Assembly: GCF_040939455.1 (NCBI RefSeq)
Contig: NC_134124.1
Coordinates: 32,439,138-32,503,137 of the forward strand
From: Microcebus murinus
Taxonomy: Eukaryota; Chordata; Mammalia; Primates; Cheirogaleidae
Direction of reading: 5' to 3'
DNA: 64,000 bases
In this document: one piece after another, positions 21,700-32,969 of the stretch
Layout of the letters: each line of letters opens with the position of its first letter
Numbering within the stretch: the first letter of the stretch is position 1
The notes under the pieces: generated by a model
Told to the model about the DNA's origin: nothing
Database searches by the model: none
What the model saw: the letters and a program-made list of their open reading frames with translations, nothing else
Position numbers and translations under genes: made by a program

Positions 21700-22428
21700 T
21701 GGGCGAAATCCCCATAAAGTTCCCTGATTCAGATATTCCAGACCCTGGGTATCCATGTGCATGTGTGTATTTTTCGTGACACAGGAGTAGAGAGCTTTTG
21801 AAGGAGGACCCAAGCCCTGGGGAAATACGAGGACCCTCAGTCATTCAGAGAATTCTCACTACTGTAGCTTTATGGCTCCCACTATCTTTTGCCAGAGGAA
21901 GCTATTTGATGTTCGACCTCCACACAAACAGGTATTTAAGGCATTAAGAAGAACAAAAATGGTTTAGTTTAATTACACGCTTTCAACTCATTGGTTCTAT
22001 TTAATGAGGTTCATCTCCTGAGACACTTTAATCAAGATGCAAAATAATCCTCTCCGAAAGAGACTGACATTTCCGAGGAGACTGAGATGGGGCCAGTTCA
22101 GCTCTGATAGCTGTGACCCCCTGCATCTCCCAGGTAACCTCTTCGTGCCCTCTCTGAGCCACTGCCTGGCTCCTCTTTAAAATTCACTGAACTTGCCCGT
22201 TACTCCTTGTGCAGCTCAGGCTCCCAGAAGGGAAAGATGAAGACGCAGTTCCTCTCCCAGGCTCTCTTTTAAAAAATCTACCAGCCACCTGGTTTTGATT
22301 TGCCAATAATGGTATGTTAGAGACCCAAAAGTAGGCTGTTGAGACACCCTGCGAAAGAATAAAAATTATAAGGAGGAATGTTCCAGCTGGTCTCTTCCCC
22401 CGCCTGTCCGGGTGGGAAGGGAGGGAGC
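21700..22428. other. Unique sequence, possible conserved non-coding element at 21950-22260
   Basis: No repeat recognised. The interval 21960-22100 is dense in homeodomain-type cores ('tttaatta' at 21969, 'tttaatga', 'ttaatcaagatgcaaaataa'), including 'atgcaaaa', one base from an octamer half. No open frame of note. Function is inferred only from motif density. Confidence 0.35.
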
Positions 22429-22429
22429 A

Positions 22430-22685
22430 CAGAGCAGTGGTTGGGAACAGTGGCGTTCAAGCCAGCAAGGGCGAGCTGCTTGCTTTCCTGACTCTCAGCT
22501 ACCGCACCTTGAGAATGTTGCTTCGCCTCCCTGTACCTCAGTTTCCCATCTGTAAAACGAGGGAAATAAAGTTACCTAAAGCCTAAGGCTTTGGGGAGGA
22601 GAAAATGAGATAATGTATACAATGTGTGTAGCATAATACCTGGCCCAGAGTAAATACTTGGGAAATATACGCTATTGTAACTGAA
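22430..22685 (+). repeat. MIR SINE
   Basis: 'gcagtggttgggaacagtgg', 'cctgtacctcagtttcccat', 'ctgtaaaacgagggaaataa', 'ggagaaaatgagataatgta' and 'cctggcccagagtaaatact' give one of the best preserved MIRs in the window. Confidence 0.88.
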
Positions 22686-22689
22686 AATA

Positions 22690-24730
22690 CCCTGGTTTCC
22701 TCTGGCCTTCGAGCCATCAGTTATGAACACCAGAACTGAGCATTCTAGGTAACTCCAAAGCTGTCCACAGAAATGCTGACCGCTGGACCAAAACTGGGGC
22801 TTTCCCAAGTGGTTATTGTCACTCTGGGTATCTCTGATTGCTTTCTTGTGCTTTAAAAGTCCAAGTTTGTATCTTGATATCCATCGGCAATCAGGCGTAG
22901 ATTAAAAAGTATGTATGTGACATTAACAGAACTTTCCTCAGAAACATGCAGGTTAAGAAAACATGTTCATCACTCAGAATGGATGTCGCGTGCCCAAGGT
23001 GTCTGTATCCCATCCCTGGGGCAGAATATTTGCTGGAGTAGCAACTAGGGCTTCCACTGGTGCATACATATGTACATTAAACCTCTAGCTGCCTGAGACA
23101 CCTTGAGGGATAAGAAATAACAGACACCATGTTATTCATGCCTGGCATTTACATTCCATGCAGGGCCCTATTAAGCACCATTCTGGAACTCTATCAGGTA
23201 GGTTTTTCACATTACTAAAGCTGTTTTCTCAGACCTCACCATGTTCCTTCGGGGAGCTCTCTTCCAAGAGAGAGATTATCAGATAAAACTTGTTTAATGA
23301 GGACATCTAGGAGAGAGAAGGGTTGAAATCATGTCATAAATATGTGGCAGGGGCCCTGTTAGGAAGATAATTTTGTTGTTTAGGAAAATATTTTGATAAA
23401 TAGCTTTGGTATGAAAGGTAAGACCCTGTGGGCACAGCTTCGAAGGAGAGAGTGTGAGTAAGCAATGAGCTGGAATGTGAATGTTGGTAGAATGTTGGTT
23501 TTTTTTTTTTTTTTTTGCTCCCCTCTGCCCAGAACTTTCCATGGAGGGAGTTCTGGGTGGCAGGGAGAGGGACAGGATGGGGACAGAGGCCAAATTCCGG
23601 GTGCCTCGGTTTCCCTTGGTTCACAGCTGAGTGGGCCCCGCAGAGTGAGGGTGACACCTAGGAAAGAACCCGGCTCCCACTGTTCACTGATTTTTCTAGA
23701 ACCTTCCATGTGCTTTCAGTTTCTCAGTATCCAGCCTAGTATCCTTTACTTCAAACAGTGTGCCTGAGATGCCAACCATATATGGATTTTTTTTCACTTA
23801 GAGCATGTCGGTTTCAGCTCCAAACTCTGAACACGACCCGTTGGGTGTCTTCCACCTGGCACCTGGACAGTAGAAAGTGGGAGAGTAATGAAGAGAAGGA
23901 ACTAGGGAAATATTCTAGGAGACATAGCCCGTGGAGAAAGGGGACACGTGACAAGATCCTGGTGGCAGGATGAATAGAGGATTTGAAGAACTATAATGTC
24001 AAATATTTTATTTTCAAATTGTTTTTGTTTGGCAGCAGAAATTGCCTCTATTACCACAATTGGTAAACTGTGCCATGCAGCCAAATGTTATGTTATTCCA
24101 GAAGCTAAGTACTAGGTGAAGATGATCAGGTAGAGAGTTGAGAAGATCCAAGGCAAAAAAAAAAAAAAAAAAAAAAAAAGCCATGTGTGAGACAGAATTC
24201 TGTGGAATCAGGAACTCAAAGCCAGAGGTCACCTTAAGAACATAAATCCCCAGGAAGTCACAGAAACCTTGGACTGGCCTTTGGATTTGCCACAGGATGT
24301 GGTATAGGAGGCTCTGTCTAGCCGGATTTATTTAAATCTCAAAGGACAGAGTGTCCTATGTTGACATCTGGTTTACATGAGGACTAATGGAAGTTGCTGG
24401 CATATCTGGGCTGGAACAGAAGGTACCAAGTGGATCTGTGAGCTTGAGCTGTAGGGCAGTATCCGAAGGAAGACCACAGGAGACCTTCCGTGTGCCTCCA
24501 GAGGGCAGAATCGGAGCCAGCACTCTGAATTTATAGATCATTTTCTTCAATATAAAGGAAGCATTTTTTAAGAATAAGAATTCTTGAACAACAGATTGGT
24601 TTGCCTTGTGAAAATGGTGAATGAGTTGCCCTTCCTCTTTGGAGGTTCCCTAAGAAAGGAATTCTTCACTGAGTCATGTTGGAGTAGGTGACTTCTAAGG
24701 TCTTTTTTAACTCTAAAATTTAGATGATTC
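22690..24730. other. Mostly unique sequence with poly-T and poly-A runs
   Basis: No repeat family is recognised over about 2 kb. A T-run lies at about 23498-23516 and a run of about 26 A at 24154-24179. The overlapping minus frames at 23294-23709 owe their Lys runs to the poly-T tract. Confidence 0.4.
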
Positions 24731-24734
24731 CATT

Positions 24735-24794
24735 TTAACAAATACTTAGCAGGCACCAATACTGTACCTGGCACTGTGTTAGGTGCTGAGATAT
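24735..24794 (-). repeat. L2 3' end fragment
   Basis: 'aacaaatacttagcaggcac' and 'ctggcactgtgttaggtgct' are the reverse complement of the L2 terminus, lying directly against the left end of the next mariner. Confidence 0.7.
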
Positions 24795-24988
24795 TATTAA
24801 ATTATTAAGTATGGAATGTTTGATTTCTTTAAGTACTAAGTTTGAAAGTTATTATCTCTGACATTTATTTCACTTTGACACTTCTTGTTTTATTTTTATT
24901 GTGAAGGTACATCCTCAGTCTTTCAAATGCACATCGTAGCTTGTGATTATCTTTCAAATTTATTTTTTAGAGCAATTTTTGTGAAACC

Positions 24989-25985
24989 ATGGATAAGTCA
25001 AAAATTCTTGTTATTTTCAAATATGAGCTCTGTCATGGAACCAATGCAGCACAGACAGCTCGAAATATCAATGAGGTGTTCGGGAAGGATGTGGCTGATG
25101 AGCACACAGTATGTGGATGGTTTGAGAAGTTCCATTCTGGTAATTTTAATTTTGAAAATGAGCCATGTGGGAGACCTGAGACCAACGTAGACAATGATGA
25201 GCTGAAAGCTGTAGTGGAAGCAACTCCATCTCAACCTATAACATGAATTAACAGCAAGGTTTGACATTACTAGTTCACCAATATTGGACCATTTGAAACA
25301 AATCAGCAAGGTAAAGAAGCTAGATAGATGGGTACCACATGAATTAAATGACTGTTAGAAGATAAATCACCTCCTAGCTTGCCTTTCTTTACTGTCACAA
25401 CATAAAGGCAAACCATTTCTATGCCATGTTGTTATGTGTGATGAAAAATGGATTCTTTTTGACAATTGCAAGGCATTCGGCACAATGGTTGGATAAAGAT
25501 GAAATGCCCAAACACAGTCCTAAACCAAATATTCATCAAAAAAAAAAAAAGAAAGAAAGAAAAGAAAGCTAATGGTGTCTATTTGGTGGTCCAGCACTGG
25601 CATTATCCACTACAGCTTCATGAAACCTGGTCAATCAATTACAGCGGATGCCTGCTTTAACCAATTGGATGAAATGATGAGGATGCTTGCGATTAAGCAG
25701 CCGAGATTGGTTAATAGAGACAGGCCAGTCCTCTTGTAAGACAATGACACGCTGCTCAAACTACAGACGCTGGACTTGGAAACTCTCTGTCATCCACTGT
25801 ATTCACCAGACCTTGCACCAACTGATATTACTTCTCCCTGGCTTTGGACCACTTCTTGCAAGAAAAAGTATTCAATTCTTAACAAGCTGTGGAAAACACC
25901 TTTCACAATTTCATCACTACTTGCTCTCCAGGCTTCTTTGCTGCTGGCATAAACAAGCTACTGTTAAGATGGCAAAACTGTGTTG
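24989..25985 (+). pseudogene. Mariner (Hsmar-type) transposase pseudogene
   Basis: Start ATG at 24989. The first 85 codons stay open and hold the N-terminal DNA-binding part ('TARNINEVFGKDVADEHTV', then 'WFEKFHSGNF' and 'GRPE'). After a stop at 25244 the protein continues as 'KKLDRWVPHELND', then 'MCDEKWILFDN' with the first catalytic Asp at about 25443, 'DN' with the second at about 25741, and 'YSPDLAPTD' with the third. Only 27 codons separate the last two Asp instead of 34, so about 21 bases are lost. A poly-A/GAAA expansion at 25538-25569 also breaks the frame. No function remains. Confidence 0.88.
25538..25569. repeat. A-run plus (GAAA)n microsatellite inside the transposase
   Basis: About thirteen A followed by GAAA units interrupts the codons for the conserved 'KPNIHQKK' stretch. 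An A-rich Lys-codon run appears to have expanded into a microsatellite. Confidence 0.85.
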
Positions 25986-26149
25986 ATAGTTTAGGGGCAT
26001 GCTTTGATTAATTATACTGCCTCTTGTTTGAGATATAATAAACTACACTTTTGATTAGAAATTGAAGATTTCATACTTAATGACCTAATGTGATAATGGT
26101 CAAGATAACACACCCAAGGAAGAAAATGGTCTCTAGTGGATTCTATAAT

Positions 26150-26300
26150 TCTGTGAAATATCTTTGCCTATGTAGGCAACTAACAATACCAAGTGCCTAC
26201 CACATGCCTGCGTATTACATAATTACCTTATCAAATCATCCCATCAAAGCTAATTACTATTTACCGTTTTACAGGTGGAAAATATAAAGTAAGATATGTT
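26150..26300 (-). repeat. MIR SINE (degenerate)
   Basis: 'ccaagtgcctaccacatgcc', 'accttatcaaatcatcccat' and 'ttaccgttttacaggtggaa' fit MIR in reverse complement. Confidence 0.5.
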
Positions 26301-26304
26301 AGTA

Positions 26305-27185
26305 GCAACTTACTAAATGTGTGCATTTGGATGACTAATTAAACTTTGCATTCATTTCTTCATGAATTTGTTGTGATGATCATAGTGAGTTAAAACATGT
26401 GAAGTGGTTGGCAATTCATGCCAGTAATTATAGTAATAATTTTATTACTATCATTATCACATAGTTTTAGTAGTGGATCTGGAATGGAACACAGACCTGG
26501 TGCTTTCAAAATGCCTTGGCCTCACACAAGAGGGAGTAGGACAAGCAGCCAAGGAGCCTGGTGCCTGTATTTCTCTTGAACAGAAAAGTAGAAAGCCATG
26601 AGAGCCACTGAATATGGGAGGAGAGGTCTCTGAATTTCCAAACTGATATCATCTCATTTCAAGTGTCACTAAACTTGGCAGTCACTCTTGCCAGTAGAAA
26701 TCTCTTGGCAGAAAGATGTCAAAGAAGGAAATTAAAGTACCCCATAGGCTTCATGATCCTTTGTTCATTCTACATTTTGAGAAACCAATGCACTGTGTTG
26801 CCTCTCCTATAGACCAGTAACCTTAGAGAGTATAAAATAGACAAAGACTAGAAAGACCGATGGAATTTACTTTTCAGAAGACAAGGAAAACAAAACACAA
26901 ATAATATTACAAAATAAACCTGACAGACATCCCTTCCATAGTCAATGGGTAATTAGTTGAAGCTTTTAGGAGGAGGAAAGGGCTCTAACTATTCTTCAGT
27001 GGTTTCCACCCACCCCCTTCAAGTTATTTTAGCCACAGAAATAAGCCTGGACTGGAAAAATGTTTTCATTCCATTTGCATACCTTGACATTCTCAATCAG
27101 GTGCTAATTATATGATTATTTTCCCTCCTGAAGATAATTTTTTAAATTCTAGAAGAAATATGTAAAACATCTTCCTCTAAAAACA
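26305..27185. other. Unrecognised AT-rich sequence
   Basis: Nothing recognised, and no frame of note on either strand. Confidence 0.35.
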
Positions 27186-27189
27186 TCAA

Positions 27190-28480
27190 GGAGAAATCAA
27201 GTTAGAGTAGGATTACCAGGCAAAGATATGGGAGAAAACATACATCCAGAAAAGTGAGCCTGCATTTGGCCCTCTTTAGCCCAGGGGGTATTTGCAAAGG
27301 TGGCAGAAACAGCTGAGAGTTTGGGCAGCACTTTTCACAGTGTCCTACAGGTTTAAGGAGGCAAAAGTTGAAGCCCAAGGCTTGCCAAAATAAGGAGTCC
27401 TAATAAAACATTCTACACCAAGAATTGGGACCTGGAAGGACTAGATTCTAAAAATAATCACAAAATCACATTCATAGAGAATGCAGCTTGGTTTTAAGTC
27501 ATCTGAGTGGCCCAGAAAATCTCAAGCCCTGAAATTGGATTTAGATAATTTTATATTGCTAGTACCCCCAGGTACCTGGAAAAAACAAATAGGAATCCTG
27601 TCTAGACAAAGATAACAGCATGATAGTAACCACATTATATTTACAAATTAATTTTTATATACAATAGCCAGCCCACAACGCGATAACCAGGCCAGGGAGC
27701 GATAAGAAAACATAAAAGAAAACCAGGTAAAACGACCAAAATAGACCACAAGTAATTCAAATTGTACAATTTTCAGTAGATTGTAAAACAATTAGCTTAC
27801 TACTTCCAGGGATATGAAAGTCAAATTTAATATATTCAGTAAAGAACTAGAAATTATGAAAGGTGGCTTTGTAGATTTGGAAAATGACTAGAAACTATAG
27901 AATTGAAATAGGCACTCTTTGTAGTATTCAACAGCCTATTAAATACACCCGAAGAGAGATTGTGTAAACTGGAAGAAAGGTCAGAAGCAGCTATTCAGAA
28001 AACACCATGGGGAGAATAAGGTATACGCATAAAATAGAGAAGAGCAGGTAGAGTCCCAGGTCCAGTGAGGAGGTCTAACATACCTGTAACTGAAGACCCA
28101 GAAGGATTTGGGAGGAGAAAAGAGAGAAAATAGGAAAGAAGAGATGATGGCTGAGAATGGTTCAAAATCGATGAAACTGTTGATCTACAGATTTGTGATA
28201 TCCTAATAAATCCAAGTGTAATATAAAAATAGCTCCATACAAAAGCACATCATAGTGAACTTTTTAAAAAGGAAATATTTTTTAAAGTAGCCAGAGGAAA
28301 CCACATAATCTTCAAAAGAATAGCAGTAGGAGTGACAAATAATACTCACAGCAATAGTAGAAGCCAGCAGAGTAGAATGACATGATGGCTTTTTTTAGCT
28401 TTACAAAACCAACTGCTATCATAAATATCTAGACCCACCAAAAATATTCTTCAAGAATAAAGGTGAGAGAGGAATTGAGG
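27190..28480 (+). mobile_element. Ancient L1M fragment (5' half)
   Basis: 'agtagccagaggaaaccaca', 'atagtagaagccagcagagt' and 'aaatattcttcaagaataaa' followed by 'ggtgagag' match the conserved 5' region of ancient L1M/HAL1-like elements (carbon-copy order: agcagccagagaaaa ... gaagccagaagacaatgg ... atccttcaagaatgaaggtg). The left boundary is soft. No intact frame. Confidence 0.6.
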
Positions 28481-28484
28481 GAAG

Positions 28485-29560
28485 AAAGCTGTGGTGATGA
28501 CAATGGGTGTTTTTCAGTCTCTCTGAATCACTCTGGAAAAAAAAAAATACACAGGGCAACTAATATTGCAAAACTAAGAGACTAAGAACAATACCTAATA
28601 CAAAAATAGAGTGTCAGATCTTTTTAGCTACCTAAAACTTAACAGATTTCGATGAGTAGTCCCTGGACATGTATGGCTTTAGCACATAAATGAGAGGGAG
28701 CACAGGGGAGCAACAGGTTGCTTGCTTGTCCTGAAAAGAAAACCTCAAGATTTCTAATAGTTATATTCTGAAAGTGTGCAAGTCCAATCTGAGATCTAGG
28801 AACTTTCGCTGGGAGGGATTTTTCACATTACAATGTACGGTTGCGAGTAAGAGACTTGGGGTACAGTTCAGATGGCTGGAACAGCCAGACTCCTACACGT
28901 TCTCAAAACTAACCGGCTCAAGTTTCCTTCCAAGATGAAATCCAACCCTATAGAGGAACTGCAGTGAAAGAACTCACATCTAATACAACAGGATCAAAAT
29001 GGACCAAGAAAAGTGAGGAGCCAGACAAAAGTAGGGAAGGGAGAAAAGCCACGGGGTCTCAGAAAATATAAGACCATATTATTTTTTAACACTTTACAAA
29101 AACAACAGAAGGAGGAGGTCTTGAGTAGCAAAGCTAGGAAAACTATCCTGATTCACCCTGCTTCCTGAAAGTTCAACAACACTAATTTCTTATAAAAAGA
29201 AAAAAAAAACAGGAGAGAACCTTGATCATTACCCATATGAGGTTATGATAGACAAAAAGAAAATGAAGAGCAGAGTGACATTCCTACAGATGCTGAAGCT
29301 ACACCAGAGACATGTCCACAGATAAAGACTGTAAGCGAATACATCAAACCAAGCTAAAAGAGATTGAGAAAATCGTCAAAGATATAAAAGAATAGCATAC
29401 ATCAGAAATTTTAGAAACTCAGAAATGACGTGACAGAATTAAAGAAAGAAGGAAAAAAGAAAACAAATGTATTTCAGAAACAAAGATTAAACTAAAAAGA
29501 ACACAAGAGTAAACAAAATAGATAATGCCTTACGAGGATTAGAAGGTGAAAGGGAAAAAA
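28485..29560 (+). mobile_element. Probable further ancient L1 sequence
   Basis: A-rich, with Lys/Glu-rich broken frames (e.g. 'ctaaaagagattgagaaaat' at about 29350), as in decayed L1 ORF1 regions. The family match is weak; parts of it may be other old sequence. Confidence 0.35.
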
Positions 29561-29564
29561 ATTA

Positions 29565-29714
29565 GGAGCACACTGTATGGGGGATGGGCACACTTGTAGC
29601 TCTGGCTTGGGAGATGCAAAGGCATTATATGTAACCAAAATGTTTGTACCCCCATAATATTCTAAAATTTAAAAAAAAGAGAGAGAAAAGAAATAAATAA
29701 ATTGGAAAAAAAAT
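29565..29714 (+). mobile_element. Younger L1 3' end, 5'-truncated
   Basis: 'gggggatgggcacacttgta', 'gcattatatgtaaccaaaat' and 'gtttgtacccccataatatt' followed by 'ctaaaattt' and an A-rich tail match the 3' end of a primate L1 lineage that I associate with strepsirrhines. A possible 11-bp target duplication 'gaaaaaaatta' lies at 29554-29564 and 29715-29725, though it is low in complexity. Confidence 0.65.
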
Positions 29715-29724
29715 GAAAAAAATT

Positions 29725-30135
29725 AAGAATCAAACTGAAATGAAAAGACTAAAATTATTTGAGAGAAAATAAAAAGAGAGTGTAGGCAAAGAACTCTATT
29801 AAACTATAATTTAAGAAAACTTTGTGGAAATTAAAAAATGTATATAAGACCTGCAATTACACATTGAAAGGATACACTACTTAGCTGGGAAAATCAAACC
29901 AGAACTACCAATACCAAATGTATGGTAGAAAAACAATTGAACTTTATAGAAACAGAAAAATTCCTTTGGACATCCAGACAAAATTACCAAGTCACTTACA
30001 AAGAAAAAAAAATCATATTGTCATCTGATTTAAAATAGCTATATTTTATTCCATAAGACAATGGTGTAACATATTTAAAATTCCCAAGGAGGAGAATGTC
30101 ACATGATTATTCAGCAAAACTGTTTTTCAAGGATG
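29725..30135 (+). mobile_element. Ancient L1M fragment (5' region)
   Basis: 'cctttggacatccagacaaa', 'aaatcatattgtcatctgat' and 'gacaatggtgtaacatattt' followed by 'aaaattccc' match a conserved L1M 5' segment, the counterpart of 28300-28470 from another copy. Confidence 0.6.
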
Positions 30136-30154
30136 ACGGCCACAAACAAACCAT

Positions 30155-30240
30155 GAACATGTAATAATATTATATATAATAATATAATATATAAATAATA
30201 TAATAATATTATTCAATAATAATATCATTGGCATTTTTTT
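30155..30240. repeat. AT-rich (ATAAT)n low-complexity tract
   Basis: A run of 'ataatataatatataaataa' type with near-palindromic character. The 93-codon minus frame at 30127-30408 is Ile/Tyr-rich only because of it. Confidence 0.85.
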
Positions 30241-30405
30241 GAAGAAAGTACTAGACGAGAAGTGATAAATTATTAGAAAGTTATTGAAGTAATATGGATG
30301 GACTGGATCAATAACTTCTGTTATCAGAGAAAAGGAACAAGCAGACATTATACACCTCCTGTTGGAAGAACTCAATGCTATGCCTGACTGGGAAGGCTTG
30401 TTTTT

Positions 30406-30640
30406 CATACTTAGGTCTATAATCCACCTAAAATTGATTTTCTGTGTATTGTGTTAAGATAGGAGTCAAATTCATTTTTCCCCATGTGCATATCTAATCA
30501 TTCCAGCACTATTTATTGAAAAATGCCATCTTTTCCCCACTGCTTCACAATGACACTTTTGGCACAAATCAAATGTTCATACTTCATGTAGATCTGCTTC
30601 TATTATGCCCAATAATTGAATCTGAATCCAATAAATTCTT
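30406..30640 (-). mobile_element. L1M ORF2 fragment, minus strand
   Basis: 'gttaagataggagtcaaatt', 'atttattgaaaaatgccatc' and 'ttccccactgcttcacaatg' are the complement of the L1 ORF2 segment that also occurs in plus orientation at 31571-31780. The two copies pair as an inverted repeat. Confidence 0.75.
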
Positions 30641-30839
30641 TAGCTCTAACTACCAATTTGTGGAAAATATAAAGGAGAGAGGACCATGTTAGGTGACATT
30701 CCAAAGATGCCATCAGCAAAACTAAGTTTATGGGATATCCTACAGGATCAATACTGGTAGCTTCGAAAAATAAATTGCAGGGAAAAAAGATATGGAGATA
30801 AAACTACAGGTTAAAAGAATTAAACATTTTATTAACCAA

Positions 30840-31080
30840 CTATGATTTGTAGGTTTTATTAGTATCCTGATTTCAAACAGTGAATGAATTTTCAAAAAAT
30901 GAAAATGAAACAGACATTTTCAGATCAAAGATAACTGAGAGAATTTGCCACCGGTGGGTCGGCACTAAAGGAAATTCTAAAGGATGCTCTTCAGACAGAA
31001 GGAAAATGAGGTGCAAGATGAAACAACGAATAATGAAAATGGTAAACATATGAAATAATTAAAATGAAATGACTAAAATA
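30840..31080 (+). mobile_element. Ancient L1M fragment (5' region)
   Basis: 'gaaacagacattttcagatc', 'gagagaatttgccaccggtg', 'ctaaaggaaattctaaagga' and 'tcttcagacagaaggaaaat' follow the L1M order just after the 'cttcaagaataaagg' motif. The third such 5' piece in this interval. Confidence 0.65.
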
Positions 31081-31084
31081 ATAA

Positions 31085-32965
31085 AATCGACAAGGTCAAA
31101 ATACAAAAAAGAATATCGACTGCATTTCTAGATTCAGGTGGCAGTTTGAAAATGAACTTTATAAAAAGATACCATTGATGATAGATTTTAAAATATCAAG
31201 CTCCTAGGAATAAATCTAACAAAATATCTGCAAAACCTCCTCACAGAAAATTATAAAATATAATGAGAGAAATTTGGAAGGTTCTAAACAGATGGTGATA
31301 TACCTTGACTGTGAATTAGAAGACTCATTATTGCAAAAGTGTTCAATTCTCCCCAGATTGATTTTGCATAAAAAATACCAAACTGTTTTCTGTAGAGATT
31401 TTCAATATGATTTTAAAATATAAATAGAAATTCAAAGGGACAAGAATAGTAAAGACAACTTACAAAAGGAAAATAAGATGGAAAGACTTGTTTTATTGGA
31501 CATTAAGATTTATTATAAAGTTACAGTAATTAAGATGATGTTTTATTAGCACCAGGTTAGACAAATAAACCAATGACTCATAATAGAAGCAGATACCACA
31601 CAATATATGGACATCTGATTTATACCAAAAATGTCATTGCAGAGCAGTGGGGAAACAATGGCATTTTCAATAAATTGTGCTGAGATAATTAGATATGTGT
31701 ATGGGGAAAAATAAATTTGACTTCTATCTTAACACAAAACACAAAAGATCAATTCTTGGTAGATTTTAGACCTAAATATGAAAAACAAAATTTTAGAATA
31801 TAATAGAAGATGTTATTTTTATGACTTTGGTTTAAGACAAAAGTTCTTAAACGTGACATATAACACATTAGGTTAATGAATTTGACCATATTAAAATTAA
31901 GAACTTTATAATTTCCTCAAAATGTACCATTAAGCAAATGAGAAGGCATGCCACAGAGTGTGACAGTATATTAGCACAACATATAACCCACAAAGGGCTC
32001 ATATCCAGGACATAAAAGAATTATTACAAATCAATAAAAATAATAAGACAGATAATCTAGCAGAAAAATAAGCAAGGGAAAAAAGCAGGCTAGAGAAGAA
32101 AAGAAAAATAGAAAAGAGACTCTAGCAGGTCTTTTGCAAAAGAGAAAATACAAATAATTCACAAACATATGGAAAAGTACACACCCTATCAGTAATTGAG
32201 AAAGTGCGAATTAAAACTAAAATAAAATATCACCCACCTACCAGAATAACTAAAACTTAAGAGGTGGACAAATGTTGATGGAAATGGAAACCAATGGGAA
32301 TTCTTATACACTGCTGGTAGAATTATAAAATAACACATTTGAAAACACTTCTGTGTTATCTACCAAATTTGAAGATAATGCATGCTGGTGTCCCAGCAAT
32401 TCAGAAATGCATGCACGCATATTCCCGGAGACATGGACAAGGAGGTCCAAAACATGCTTAACATGACCCCAAATTGAGAATAACCCAAATGTCCATTGCA
32501 AGTAGAACGTCTACATAAATTGAGATATACTCATACAATGGAATGCAACACAATAACAAAACGAATGAATGACAGCTACCGCAAAGTGGCTGAATCACAC
32601 CAACATAGTAGAGGAAGGGAAGCCCTGCACAGGAGAATGCGTACTGCAGAGTTCCACTTAACTGCATTCCTAACAGGCAAAGCAAACGACAGTGTTTAGA
32701 GATATTTAGGTGGAAAACTAAAGAAATGCGAAGAAGTTATCACCACATAATTCAGAATTGTGGTTACATTTAGGTAAGAGGGACAGAGTGTGAAGGCTAA
32801 AGGCCACAAGAAGGGCTTGGAAGGTCTTGACAAAATTCAGTACCATGCCCTGATTTGTATGACCTGGGCACATTTACTTTATAAGAATTCATTAAGCTGT
32901 ATATTCATGTTTTATGTATTTTTATATGTCTGTTTCACATTATACAGTTTTAAGAGGTCTTGGAG
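31085..32965 (+). mobile_element. L1M ORF2 C-terminal part and 3' UTR
   Basis: Readable order of the L1 3' half: 'ctaggaataaatctaacaaa', 'gaagcagataccacacaata', 'aatggcattttcaataaatt', 'aaagggctcatatccaggac', 'cttatacactgctggtagaa', 'acaatggaatgcaacacaat', ending about 'attcatgttttatgtatttt'. Stops break every frame. It is the longest L1 piece here and is of L1M age. Confidence 0.8.
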
Positions 32966-32969
32966 GGCG

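Larger units (their letters stand above)
24797..26088 (+). mobile_element. Hsmar2-like mariner transposon, full length, inactive
   Basis: Left end 'ttaaattattaagtatggaa', right end (reversed) 'ttaggtcattaagtatgaaa': inverted repeats. The TA target is intact on the left (24795-24796); on the right it reads 'tg', one change away. The length of about 1.29 kb equals that of complete Hsmar2-type elements as I remember them. It carries one transposase gene in plus orientation, broken in several places. Confidence 0.85.

Noticed and set aside
23498..23516. Poly-T run as the tail of a minus-strand retrocopy
   Set aside because: The sequence to its right matches no known transcript or SINE, and flanking duplications are absent.
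24154..24179. Poly-A run as tail of a processed pseudogene or young SINE
   Set aside because: The upstream sequence matches no gene or SINE I know, there is no polyadenylation signal close by, and no convincing target duplication.
25001..25246. Open 5' part of the mariner transposase as a co-opted host gene
   Set aside because: A stop follows after 85 codons, the catalytic part is broken, and no promoter, splice or fusion partner is visible, unlike the known host fusion with a mariner domain (SETMAR).
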